NCBI RefSeq assembly: GCF_024586915.1
Contig: NZ_JANBVS010000020.1
Coordinates: 1-64,000, forward strand
DNA: 64,000 nt
Direction of reading: 5' to 3'
From: Bradyrhizobium sp. SRS-191
Lineage (GTDB): Bacteria; Pseudomonadota; Alphaproteobacteria; Rhizobiales; Xanthobacteraceae
The notes beneath the pieces were generated by a model. That model was not told where the DNA came from, ran no database searches, and worked only from the letters and a program-made list of their open reading frames with translations. Shown piece by piece: positions 8,286-16,404 of this stretch (the first letter of the stretch is position 1; each line of letters starts with the position of its first letter). A program made the translations under genes and the position numbers.

Positions 8286-10088
8286 ATGACAACCGAGCGC
8301 GCGGACCGATCTGCGGACCCCATCACGCCCGCGCGGAGGCCGTCGACGGCCAAGATCTGGCTCAAGGCGATCGAGCTGACATCGCGCATCGAGGCCGAGC
8401 CGACGCGGCTGTTTGTGGATGTCATCGACGATTGGTCGGCCAGGCAGCCGGGTCGTCCGGCCCTGATCTCGAACAGCGAGACGCTCAGCTACGCCGCGCT
8501 GTCTGCGCGCATCAACCAATATGCCCGCTGGGCGCTGGCCCAGGGCATCGCGCCCGGCGACACCGTCGCGCTGATGATGCCGAGCCGGCCGGACTATCTG
8601 GCGGCCTGGCTCGGGATCAGTCGCGTCGGCGGCATCGTCGCGCTGATCAACACCAATCTGGTTGGTCCCTCGCTGGCGCACTGCCTCAACGTCGCGGCGC
8701 CAACCCACATCATCGTCGCCAGCGAGTTTCAAAGCTCCTATGCCGACGCCATGCCGCTGATCTCCGGCGCGCCGCGTGTCTGGAACGCCGGGGGCGATCT
8801 CGACGCGGCGCTCGCCGTGATCGACCCGCGCCCGCTGGAGGCCCACGAACGTCCCGCCGTCACGATCAACGACCGCGCGCTGCTGATCTACACGTCGGGA
8901 ACGACAGGCCTGCCCAAAGCCGCCAGCATCAGCCACCGCCGCATCCTGAACTGGGGCGGCTGGTTCGCGGGCCTCACGGGTGCAGGGCCCGAAGATCGTC
9001 TCTACGATTGCCTGCCGGTGTATCATTCCGTTGGTGGCATCGTCGCGCCCTGCAGCATGCTGCGCGCCGGCGGCACGGCTGTTCTGGCCGAGAAGTTCTC
9101 GGCGCGTCAGTTCTGGCGCGATATTGTCCATCACGACTGCACGCTGGTGCAATATATCGGCGAGCTCTGCCGCTATCTGCTGACGGCGGCCCCATCAGAT
9201 CTCGATCGCGCCCATCGGCTGCGGCTCGCCTGTGGCAATGGCTTGCGCGGCGACATCTGGGAGGCGTTCCAGGCGCGCTTCGCGATTCCGCAGGTGCTGG
9301 AGTTCTACGCGGCGACCGAAGGCAATTTCTCGCTCTACAATGTCGAGGGGAGAGTGGGCTCGATCGGCCGCGTGCCGTCGCTGCTCGCGCATCGCTTCCC
9401 GGCGGCGATCATCCAACTCGATGCGGATCAGCGCGCGCCGCTGCGCGGGCCCGACGGGCTCTGCCTGCCATGTGCGCGCGGTGAGATCGGCGAGGCCGTC
9501 GGCCGCATCGGCAAGGCCGACGAGGGTGGCGGCCGCTTCGAGGGCTATACTGATCGCGCGGAAACCGAGAAGAAGATCCTGCGCAATGTCTTTGCTGAGG
9601 GCGACGCCTGGTTCCGCACCGGCGATCTCATGCGCCAGGACGAGCAGGGCTTCTTCTATTTCGTCGACCGGGTCGGCGACACCTTCCGCTGGAAGGGCGA
9701 GAACGTCGCGACCAGCGAGGTGAACGACGCCATCCTGCAATGTCCGGGGGTCGTGGAGGCCTCGACCTATGGCGTCGCCGTGCCCGGCAGTGACGGACGG
9801 GCTGGCATGGCCGCGCTGGTCGTCGAGAAGGATTTCGATCTCGCGATGCTGTCATCAGAGCTTGCGCGCCGATTGCCGGCCTATGCGCAGCCAGTCGCGC
9901 TGCGCATCACGCCCTCGCTGCAGTCGACCGAGACGTTCAAGCAGAAGAAGCCGCAGCTGATGCGCGACGGCTTCGACCCCTCGATCGTTTCCGAGCCATT
10001 GTACATCCGCGAGGCTGCGACCGGAGCCTATCATCCGCTCGATGCTGATCTCCATGCGCTGATCGCGACGGGGAAGGTCCGTTTGTAG
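8286..10088 (+). CDS. FATP-like long-chain acyl-CoA synthetase, 600 aa
   Basis: This is an AMP-forming ligase of the adenylate-forming superfamily, expected to activate a long or very-long-chain acyl group as acyl-AMP and then the CoA thioester. The P-loop-like motif LLIYTSGTTGLPKAASISHR and the A5 motif FYAATEGNFSLYNVEG are present. The A7/A8 region (WFRTGDLMRQ, then DRVGDTFRWKGENVATSEV) is typical of fatty acid transport proteins (FATP/FadD6). The C-terminal lysine region reads ETFKQKKPQLMRDGFDP. The ATG at 8286 has GGTGGCAGG upstream; open frame continues upstream, but those residues are antisense to the Bug gene. It heads a cluster with a carrier protein, a second ligase and an SDR. The 111-base gap to the next gene may hold a separate promoter. 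Confidence 0.88.
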   Translation: MTTERADRSADPITPARRPSTAKIWLKAIELTSRIEAEPTRLFVDVIDDWSARQPGRPALISNSETLSYAALSARINQYARWALAQGIAPGDTVALMMPSRPDYLAAWLGISRVGGIVALINTNLVGPSLAHCLNVAAPTHIIVASEFQSSYADAMPLISGAPRVWNAGGDLDAALAVIDPRPLEAHERPAVTINDRALLIYTSGTTGLPKAASISHRRILNWGGWFAGLTGAGPEDRLYDCLPVYHSVGGIVAPCSMLRAGGTAVLAEKFSARQFWRDIVHHDCTLVQYIGELCRYLLTAAPSDLDRAHRLRLACGNGLRGDIWEAFQARFAIPQVLEFYAATEGNFSLYNVEGRVGSIGRVPSLLAHRFPAAIIQLDADQRAPLRGPDGLCLPCARGEIGEAVGRIGKADEGGGRFEGYTDRAETEKKILRNVFAEGDAWFRTGDLMRQDEQGFFYFVDRVGDTFRWKGENVATSEVNDAILQCPGVVEASTYGVAVPGSDGRAGMAALVVEKDFDLAMLSSELARRLPAYAQPVALRITPSLQSTETFKQKKPQLMRDGFDPSIVSEPLYIREAATGAYHPLDADLHALIATGKVRL

Positions 10089-10199
10089 ATGTTTTTAATC
10101 ATAGGCCGCGAGGTGCATTTACCAACGGCGCCAAAACATGCCGCGAAGGTCCGGGTTCCTTCACCTTGTCCCTCTAGTGTCGCTCGCATCGTTTGAACA

Positions 10200-10460
10200 A
10201 TGACGGATTTCGCCATGTCGGTACGGTTAAGAATCATTGCAGCGATCAAGCAGATTGCGGAGGAGCAGAAGGTGAAGCTGCCGCCGCTGACGGACGAGTT
10301 GACCCTGCACGAGACCGGCTTCGACTCGCTCGCCTTCGCGATCCTGGTCGCCCGCCTCGAGGACGATCTCGGCGTTGATCCGTTCACTCTGTCCGAGGAG
10401 GTCACGTTCCCGAACACGATCGGCGACTTCATCAGGGCCTATGAGAATGTCCCCGCGTGA
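10200..10460 (+). CDS. Stand-alone acyl/peptidyl carrier protein, 86 aa
   Basis: This is a small acidic four-helix protein. The phosphopantetheine attachment site is ETGFDSLAFAILVARLEDDL, with the serine of DSL as the predicted 4'-phosphopantetheine acceptor. The usual leucine after DSL is followed by A-F rather than D-S-V, so it is not the housekeeping AcpP of fatty acid synthesis. A second ATG five codons in (MSVRLRI) could be the true start. The gene overlaps the start of the next ligase, implying translational coupling. It probably carries the product of one of the two flanking adenylating enzymes (inference). Confidence 0.85.
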   Translation: MTDFAMSVRLRIIAAIKQIAEEQKVKLPPLTDELTLHETGFDSLAFAILVARLEDDLGVDPFTLSEEVTFPNTIGDFIRAYENVPA

Positions 10461-11832
10461 AATCTTCGCGCTGCGCGACCATCTCGGAACGGCGCTGACA
10501 GAGCGGACGATCTCCGATCCACGTCACGTCGTCTCGCTGGCCGAGCTGCCGCGCGGAAGCTGTCTCGGCGGCCGCGGCGGCGAGCTCGACGGCCGCTCGG
10601 TCCTGCTCGCGACGTCCGGCCAGCTGTTGGCCGGCCTGGCACTGATCGAGATCGATGGCGTCGCCCGGCGCATGCTGCTGTGCCCGCCCGATCTGAAGGA
10701 CGAGCATCTCGGCAGCATCATCGCTGAGGCCGGGATCGATGCTATCGTCACCGATGAGCCGCAGCGCTTCGCAGGCTTCGGCATTGATCTCGTCATCCCC
10801 GTCGGCCTGCCGCAGCCTGCGACCCAGGTCGCGCCGACGGTCCGTGCGACCGAATGGCTGATGCTGACGTCGGGCACCTCGGGTGTGCCGAAGATCGTCG
10901 GCCATACGCTGGAGGGCCTGTGCGGCGCCATCATCGGCGATCGGCCGGCGCCCGGCGATGCATTGCCGGTGTGGGCGACGTTCTACGACATCCGCCGCTA
11001 TGGCGGGCTGCAGATCTTCCTCCGCGCCATCGTCGGCGGCTCCATGGTGCTGTCGGATCCCGGCGAGGCGCTGGCCGATCACGTCGCGCGCCTCAATGCG
11101 CGCGGTGTCACGCACATCTCGGGAACGCCGTCGCATTGGCGCAAGCTGCTGATGAGCGGATCGGCCGAGCAATTCGCCCCGCGTTACGTGCGGCTGTCGG
11201 GCGAGATCGCCGATCAGGCCGTGCTCGACGGTTTGAAGCAGGCGTTCCCGAACGCCTCGATCGGCCATGCTTACGCGTCGACCGAGGCAGGCGTCGGCTT
11301 TGCGGTCAATGACGGGCTGGAGGGATTCCCCGCGACGCTGCTCGGCGAAGGCCGCGGTGCCGTGGACATGAAGGTCGTCGACGGTTCGCTGCGCATCCGC
11401 TCCAAGCGCGCGGCGCATGCCTATGTCGGTCGAGCCGCGGCTGCGCTGACCGACGCCGACGGATATGTCGATACGGGCGACATGGTCGAGCTGCGCGGCG
11501 ACCGATACTACTTTGTCGGCCGGCGCAACGGCATCATCAATGTCGGCGGCCTGAAGGTTCATCCCGAGGAGATCGAAGCCGTGATCAACGGTCATCCCGA
11601 GGTGCGGATGTCGCGCGCCAAGTCGCGGCGCAGCCCGATCACCGGCGGCATCGTCGTCGCTGAGGTCGTGCTGACTGCAGACAGCGATCCGGCGCGGGCC
11701 GATGCTGTGCGCAATGAGATCCTCGCAGAGTGTCGTGCGCGTCTGGCGGCCCACAAGGTGCCGGCGATGATCCGCTTCGTGCCGGCGCTCGACGTCACTC
11801 CGGCCGGCAAGCTGGCGCGCGCCGATGCATAA
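10447..11832 (+). CDS. AMP-dependent synthetase/ligase, 461 aa
   Basis: This is a compact adenylate-forming enzyme. Motifs seen include LMLTSGTSGVPKIVGHTLEG (ATP loop), GHAYASTEAGVGFAVNDGLE (A5), YVDTGDMVELRGDRYYFVGR and NGIINVGGLKVHPEEIEAVI (A7-A8), and the catalytic C-terminal lysine in VTPAGKLARADA. The N-terminal subdomain is shorter than in acyl-CoA synthetases, as in ligases that load carrier proteins. It begins inside the carrier-protein gene (ATG at 10441 or 10447) and overlaps the following SDR gene by eight bases. Loading of the adjacent carrier protein is the most economical role, but the acid substrate is unknown. Confidence 0.85.
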   Translation: MSPREIFALRDHLGTALTERTISDPRHVVSLAELPRGSCLGGRGGELDGRSVLLATSGQLLAGLALIEIDGVARRMLLCPPDLKDEHLGSIIAEAGIDAIVTDEPQRFAGFGIDLVIPVGLPQPATQVAPTVRATEWLMLTSGTSGVPKIVGHTLEGLCGAIIGDRPAPGDALPVWATFYDIRRYGGLQIFLRAIVGGSMVLSDPGEALADHVARLNARGVTHISGTPSHWRKLLMSGSAEQFAPRYVRLSGEIADQAVLDGLKQAFPNASIGHAYASTEAGVGFAVNDGLEGFPATLLGEGRGAVDMKVVDGSLRIRSKRAAHAYVGRAAAALTDADGYVDTGDMVELRGDRYYFVGRRNGIINVGGLKVHPEEIEAVINGHPEVRMSRAKSRRSPITGGIVVAEVVLTADSDPARADAVRNEILAECRARLAAHKVPAMIRFVPALDVTPAGKLARADA

Positions 11833-12556
11833 CGTCCTCGTCACCGGCGGCAGCCGCGGCATCGGATTGTCCATCGCCCGCCGGCTTGCCGGCGCTGGCT
11901 ATGACGTGATCGCGGTCGCCCGTCGCGAGAGCGACGAGCTGCGCGCGGCCATCGCCGAGTTCAGCGCCTCCAGCGCCGGCATCCATTTCCGCGCCTGCGA
12001 TCTCAGCGCGGTGGACGCGATCCCCGCCTTCGTGAAGTCGGTGCGCGACGAGTTCGGTCCCCTCTACGGTCTCGTCAACAATGCCGGCATCGGCACCGAG
12101 GGACTGCTCGCGACCATGCACAATACGGAGATCGAGGGGCTGGTCCGGCTCAACGTGCTGGCGCCGATGATCCTCACCAAATATGTCGTGCGGCACATGA
12201 TGGCCGCGGGCGAGGGGCGCATCGTCAACATCTCCTCGATCATCGCCAGCACCGGCTATAACGGCCTGTCGGTCTATGGCGCGACCAAGGCGGCGGCCAA
12301 CGGCTTCACCCGCTCGCTGGCGCGCGAGGTCGGCAAGGTCGGCATCACCGTCAATGCGATCGCGCCCGGCTTCATCGCCACCGAGCTGACGCAGAGCATG
12401 GACGATGAGCAGCAGCGGCGCATCGCGGGCCGCAGCGCGCTGCGCCGGCTGCCGGAGACGGACGATGTCGCTGCGATGGTCGAGTACCTGCTCGGCGAGG
12501 GCGGGCGCAACGTCACCGGCACGGTGCTCACTGTCGACGCCGGCAATACCGCCTGA
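11825..12556 (+). CDS. SDR-family reductase, FabG-like, 243 aa
   Basis: This is a short-chain dehydrogenase/reductase. The cofactor motif TGGSRGIG is at the N-terminus (residues 7-14), then NNAGIG, a catalytic Ser in NISSIIAST, and the YxxxK motif as YGATKAAANGF. The C-terminus has the FabG-like GTVLTVDAG. An alanine- and arginine-rich nucleotide-binding region (AVARRE) suggests NADP(H). The start lies inside the end of the preceding ligase gene. In context it would reduce a 3-oxoacyl or similar group held on the carrier protein encoded two genes upstream; it could instead act on a CoA ester or free ketone. Confidence 0.9.
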   Translation: MHNVLVTGGSRGIGLSIARRLAGAGYDVIAVARRESDELRAAIAEFSASSAGIHFRACDLSAVDAIPAFVKSVRDEFGPLYGLVNNAGIGTEGLLATMHNTEIEGLVRLNVLAPMILTKYVVRHMMAAGEGRIVNISSIIASTGYNGLSVYGATKAAANGFTRSLAREVGKVGITVNAIAPGFIATELTQSMDDEQQRRIAGRSALRRLPETDDVAAMVEYLLGEGGRNVTGTVLTVDAGNTA

Positions 12557-12580
12557 GGCGGTCATCTGCCGCATCAGCTG

Positions 12581-12594
12581 TTGATTTCGCTCAA
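12581..12594. promoter_or_regulatory. FixK/FNR-type box upstream of the P1B ATPase
   Basis: TTGATTTCGCTCAA fits the FixK2 pattern TTGA-N6-TCAA. Its centre is about 62 bases before the ATPase ATG at 12650; a class II promoter would start transcription near 12628. The TTG at 12581 that could serve as a start codon is part of this box, which argues for the downstream ATG. Confidence 0.65.
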
Positions 12595-12649
12595 GCGGCC
12601 GCGTGGCGGCCGCGGCGATAGTGCCGACGCAATTCCGGAACTGATCGCC

Positions 12650-14944
12650 ATGTTCGAACGCATCCTGCGATGGACTCTCGTCGCAATCGCCGTCGCGGGC
12701 CTCGCCGCGGGCGGCCTCGCGCATGCGGTCGGCCGGCCCGAGTGGGCCGACATTGCCTTCACCGCCTCGACCGTTCCGGTCATCGCAGGCCTGATCGTCT
12801 CGATCATCCGCGACGTCCTCGCCGGCCGCATCGGCGTCGACGCGATCGCGCTGGTGTCGATGAGCGCGGCGATCGTGCTCGGCGAGCCGCTGGCGGGCGC
12901 CGTGGTGGCGTTGATGTATTCCGGCGGCAACGTGCTCGAGGACATCGCGGTCGCGCGTGCCGAGCATGATCTGCGCGCGCTGGTCGACCGGGCGCCGCGC
13001 ATGGCCCATCGCTGGCGTGAGGATCGCATCGAGGATATTGCGGTGGCCGACGTGGCCGTCGGCGATCGCCTGATGGTGCGTGCCGGCGAGATCGTTCCGG
13101 TGGACGGTGTGGTGGAGACGGCGATCGCCCTGGTCGACGAATCCGCGCTGACGGGCGAGCCTATCCCGGTGTCCAAGACGCGCGGCATGGCGATCCTGTC
13201 GGGCTCGCTCAACGCCGGCGAGACGTTCGAGCTGTCGGTCACCGCGACTGCGGGCGAGAGCACCTATGCCGGCATCGTCAAGCTGGTGACGTCGGCACAG
13301 ACCGCGAAGGCGCCGTTCGTGCGGCTCGCCGACCGCTACGCGCTGATCTTCCTGCCGGTGAGCCTGGCGATCGCAGCCGCGGCCTGGTTTGCCTCCGGCG
13401 ATCTGATCCGGGCGCTCGCCGTGATGGTCGCCGCAACCCCTTGTCCGCTGATCCTCGCGGCGCCCGTCGCGTTCATCGCCGGCGTGGCGCAGGCGGCGCG
13501 CAGCGGCATCCTGGTCAAGGGCGGCGGCAAGCTGGAGGCACTGGCGCGGGCGCATACGGTGCTGTTCGACAAGACCGGTACGCTGACCGTTGGCGGCGCG
13601 CGGCTGCTCTCGGTCGAGGCCGCGCCGGGCGAAAATGCCGACAATGTGCTGCTGCTCGGCGCTTCGCTGGAGCAGGCCTCTCACCACGTCCTGGCCCATG
13701 CCATCGTCGAGGCCGGCCACGCCCGCGGGCTCAAGCTCAAGGTGCCGGAGCGCGTCAGGGAGACGATGGGCTCGGGCCTTGCCGGCCTGATCGACGGCCG
13801 CCGCGTCAGCGCCGGCTCGCCGGACCTGATCCTCGGCACCCACGCCCCGCCGCCCTGGGCCGCGCGCGCCATCCGCCGCGCGTCCTGGCGCTCGGCGCTG
13901 ATCGTGCTCGTCGCTGTCGACGGCAAGCCGATCGGCGCGCTGCTGCTTGCCGACGAACTGCGCGCCGACACGCCGCGGGCGATCCGCTGGCTGCGTGAGG
14001 CCGGCATCGCGCGCATGGTGATGGTGACGGGCGACCGCGCCGCGGCGGCGCAGGCGATCGGCGCGGCGCTCGACCTCGATGCGGTGCTCGCCGATCGTGT
14101 CCCCTCGGACAAGGTCGATGCGGTCAGGAGCGAGCAGCGGCTGCATCCGACCATCATGGTCGGCGACGGCATCAACGACGCGCCGGCGCTGGCGTCGGCC
14201 GATGTCGGCATCGCGCTCGGCGCACGCGGGGCCAGCGCCTCATCGGAGGCGGCCGATGTCGTCATCCTTGCCGACCGGCTCGACCGCGTCGGCGAGGCCA
14301 TCGTGATCGCGCAGCGTGCCCGGCGCATCGCGCTGGAGAGCATCATCGCCGGCATGGCGCTGTCCTTCATCGCGATGGGCGCGGCGGCGGTCGGTCTGCT
14401 GCAGCCGGTGCCGGCGGCGCTGGTGCAGGAGGCGATCGACGTCGCCGTCATTCTCAACGCGCTGCGGGCGCTGCTGCCGGCCGGCCGCGGCAAGTCCGGC
14501 CAGATCACGGCTGAGGACGGCCTCGGCCTGCGCCATGACCATCAAGCGCTGCTGCGTGGCCTCGACCGTCTCCGCGCGATCGTCGATGCGCTCGATGAGG
14601 CTTCGCCGGAGCAGGCCATCAGCCTGATCGTCGAGGCCAACGCGCTGGTGCAGGACCAGGTCGTCGCGCATGAGCGCGATGACGAAGGTTCGGTCTATCC
14701 GAGGCTGGCGCGGCTGCTGCAGGACAGCCACGGCCTGTCGGCGATGAGCCGCGCACATCGCGAGATCCTGCACCTCGCCCGGCTGCTCGGGCGGGTGGTC
14801 GAGGACCTGCCGTCCGAGAAGATCGACCGCTATCTGATCCGCGATGCGCAGCGCGTCATCGAGGCGATCGAGACCCTGGTGCGCATGCATACCGCGCAGG
14901 AGGACGACATCTACGAGGCCGTCGCGGCGCGCTCCGCCGCGTAG
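12650..14944 (+). CDS. P1B-5-type metal-transporting ATPase with C-terminal hemerythrin domain (Nia-like), 764 aa
   Basis: This is a heavy-metal P-type ATPase of the inner membrane. It has about six or more membrane segments, the actuator motif LTGEP, the membrane metal-site motif ATPCPLILAAPVAF (TPCP rather than CPC), phosphorylation motif DKTGTLT and hinge GDGINDAPALA. It has no N-terminal metal-binding domain. After the last membrane pair (about residue 625), the final ~130 residues form a hemerythrin-like four-helix region with LRHDHQALL, VVAHERDDEG, SRAHREILHL and MHTAQEDDIYE as probable di-iron ligands. TPCP plus a hemerythrin tail defines subgroup P1B-5, whose studied rhizobial member (Sinorhizobium Nia) exports nickel and iron in nodules. 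Metal choice here is inferred. A FixK box lies upstream. Confidence 0.88.
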   Translation: MFERILRWTLVAIAVAGLAAGGLAHAVGRPEWADIAFTASTVPVIAGLIVSIIRDVLAGRIGVDAIALVSMSAAIVLGEPLAGAVVALMYSGGNVLEDIAVARAEHDLRALVDRAPRMAHRWREDRIEDIAVADVAVGDRLMVRAGEIVPVDGVVETAIALVDESALTGEPIPVSKTRGMAILSGSLNAGETFELSVTATAGESTYAGIVKLVTSAQTAKAPFVRLADRYALIFLPVSLAIAAAAWFASGDLIRALAVMVAATPCPLILAAPVAFIAGVAQAARSGILVKGGGKLEALARAHTVLFDKTGTLTVGGARLLSVEAAPGENADNVLLLGASLEQASHHVLAHAIVEAGHARGLKLKVPERVRETMGSGLAGLIDGRRVSAGSPDLILGTHAPPPWAARAIRRASWRSALIVLVAVDGKPIGALLLADELRADTPRAIRWLREAGIARMVMVTGDRAAAAQAIGAALDLDAVLADRVPSDKVDAVRSEQRLHPTIMVGDGINDAPALASADVGIALGARGASASSEAADVVILADRLDRVGEAIVIAQRARRIALESIIAGMALSFIAMGAAAVGLLQPVPAALVQEAIDVAVILNALRALLPAGRGKSGQITAEDGLGLRHDHQALLRGLDRLRAIVDALDEASPEQAISLIVEANALVQDQVVAHERDDEGSVYPRLARLLQDSHGLSAMSRAHREILHLARLLGRVVEDLPSEKIDRYLIRDAQRVIEAIETLVRMHTAQEDDIYEAVAARSAA

Positions 14945-14945
14945 C

Positions 14946-15332
14946 TCAGTCGAGATGCTTCGGCAGGTCGATGCGCTCGCCGGCAAACTCCGCCGGGCCT
15001 TCGACCAGACGGCGGATGCGCCGCTCGCGCTCGTCGGCCGGCAGGTTGGGATCGAGCATCTGGTCGATCAGCCGGATGGCATTCTGCTCGATCGTCAGCG
15101 GATCCCTCGGCTTGGTCTGCGCAGACGGCGCCGGCGGAGAGGCATGCAGGCCGATCGCGAGCAGCTGGCTGATGGCATCGGAGCGCGTGACCTGGTGCGT
15201 CTCGGCCCAGGCATCGATGTCGGCGGTGAGCTGCTGCGACAGCTTCACCGCGCTCACCGCGTCATGTCCCAGCCGGACGGCGGGACTGTGATCCCTTCGG
15301 GTGTCGGACAACGTCATCTGCCTGTTGATCAT
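14946..15332 (-). CDS. Ribbon-helix-helix-like hypothetical protein, 128 aa
   Basis: This soluble protein has a central segment VKLSQQLTADIDAWAETHQV followed by TRSDAISQLLAIGL. A short strand followed by two helices with 'TRSDAI' between them is the pattern of ribbon-helix-helix DNA-binding domains. The C-terminal half is charged and probably helical. It ends two bases past the stop of the convergent ATPase gene. The start may be the second Met (15317, MTLSDTRRD). A FixK box lies 33 bases upstream of the first ATG, between this gene and the divergent MgtC-like gene. It may be a local regulator, but no target is evident. Confidence 0.7.
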   Translation of the reverse strand: MINRQMTLSDTRRDHSPAVRLGHDAVSAVKLSQQLTADIDAWAETHQVTRSDAISQLLAIGLHASPPAPSAQTKPRDPLTIEQNAIRLIDQMLDPNLPADERERRIRRLVEGPAEFAGERIDLPKHLD

Positions 15333-15364
15333 GTCAGCCTAGGATACGCTGGAGGGAATGGGAT

Positions 15365-15378
15365 TTGATTTCGATCAA
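15365..15378. promoter_or_regulatory. FixK/FNR-type box in the MgtC-like/RHH divergent region
   Basis: TTGATTTCGATCAA is a perfect TTGAT-N4-ATCAA match. It lies 104 bases before the MgtC-like start (15482) and 33 bases from the first possible start of the RHH-like gene. The geometry of a class II promoter fits the plus-strand gene better, giving a leader of about 70 bases. Confidence 0.65.
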
Positions 15379-15481
15379 GGACGGCCTAAGAAAGCGGCCG
15401 TCTCGCGGCGCCCCAGGCCGTGGGCCCTGACCATGCCAGCCGCTGCACGAGCGGAGCGTGATACCAAAGACAGTCCTTGCC

Positions 15482-16198
15482 ATGCGATTCCTGCACACCT
15501 TCCAGCTCTATGATTTCCTCGACACGCTCGTCAGCCTGTTCACGGCCTTCGTGCTGGGCACGCTGATCGGCGCCGAGCGGCAATTCCGGCAGCGCAGCGC
15601 CGGCCTGCGCACCAATGTGCTGGTCGCCGTCGGCGCAGCCGCCTTCGTCGATCTCGGCAACCGCCTGACCGGCGCCGACGGGGCGGTGCGGATCATCGCC
15701 TATGTCGTCTCGGGCATCGGCTTTCTCGGCGCCGGCACGATCATGAAGGAGGGCATGAACGTCCGCGGCCTCAATACGGCGGCGACGCTGTGGGCCTCCG
15801 CGGCCGTCGGCGCCTGCGCAGGCGCGGATCTCGTGGCCCAGTCGGTGGCGCTCACCCTGTTCGTGCTCGCCGGCAACACCCTGCTGCGGCCGCTGGTGAA
15901 TGCGATCGATCGCATCCCGCTCAACGCGGCGACCTCCGAGGCCAACTACGAGATCGTGGTGACGACCGACATCCTGCATGCCGCCGAATTGCGCGAGGCG
16001 CTGGATGAGCGGCTGGAGGCGGCCAAATATCCGGTGCGCGAAACCGAGGTCGCCTATCGTTCGGACGACATCGCGGAGATCACCGCGACGTTGGTGCCGC
16101 TGGCGGCCGATACGGCCGAGCTCGATCGCGTCACGGCTGAACTGGCAAAGCTGCCCGGCGTGCGTCATGCGACTTGGAACGTCAGCGCGCTGGAGTGA
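15482..16198 (+). CDS. MgtC/SapB-family membrane protein, 238 aa
   Basis: The N-terminal half has four or five membrane segments with the family signature TLIGAERQFRQRSAGLRTNV and GIGFLGAGTIMKEG, then VRGLNTAATLWASAAVGACA. The C-terminal cytoplasmic ~90 residues (from about ATSEANYEIVV) resemble the ACT-like tail of MgtC relatives. MgtC proteins modulate ATP synthase or magnesium physiology rather than acting as transporters themselves; many SapB-type homologues are uncharacterised. The start MRFLHTFQ at 15482 is preferred to a Met eight codons earlier. It is transcribed away from the RHH-like gene under a shared FixK box. Confidence 0.88.
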   Translation: MRFLHTFQLYDFLDTLVSLFTAFVLGTLIGAERQFRQRSAGLRTNVLVAVGAAAFVDLGNRLTGADGAVRIIAYVVSGIGFLGAGTIMKEGMNVRGLNTAATLWASAAVGACAGADLVAQSVALTLFVLAGNTLLRPLVNAIDRIPLNAATSEANYEIVVTTDILHAAELREALDERLEAAKYPVRETEVAYRSDDIAEITATLVPLAADTAELDRVTAELAKLPGVRHATWNVSALE

Positions 16199-16404
16199 TC
16201 AGGGGGAGGACCGGCATCGCAGCGGCAGGACATGCGTCCTGCAGCCCCCCGGCTTGTCTCCGACAATGATGACTGCCCACGTTCGTCATCCCGGCCTGCT
16301 CCCGATGCTCCTCACTGAGCATGACGGCAGTGTTCCATGCGGCGGCTGAACCCAGGCTGAATGTACGGAACCCGACTGGACTGACACGACGGGCGATGCG
16401 TCGA

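Noticed and set aside
12581..12649. TTG start that would extend the P1B ATPase by 23 residues
   Set aside because: The TTG is part of a FixK box and the added residues do not look like protein; ATG at 12650 is preferred.
11795..14146. Long minus-strand frame over the SDR and ATPase genes
   Set aside because: Shadow of two motif-rich genes on the plus strand.
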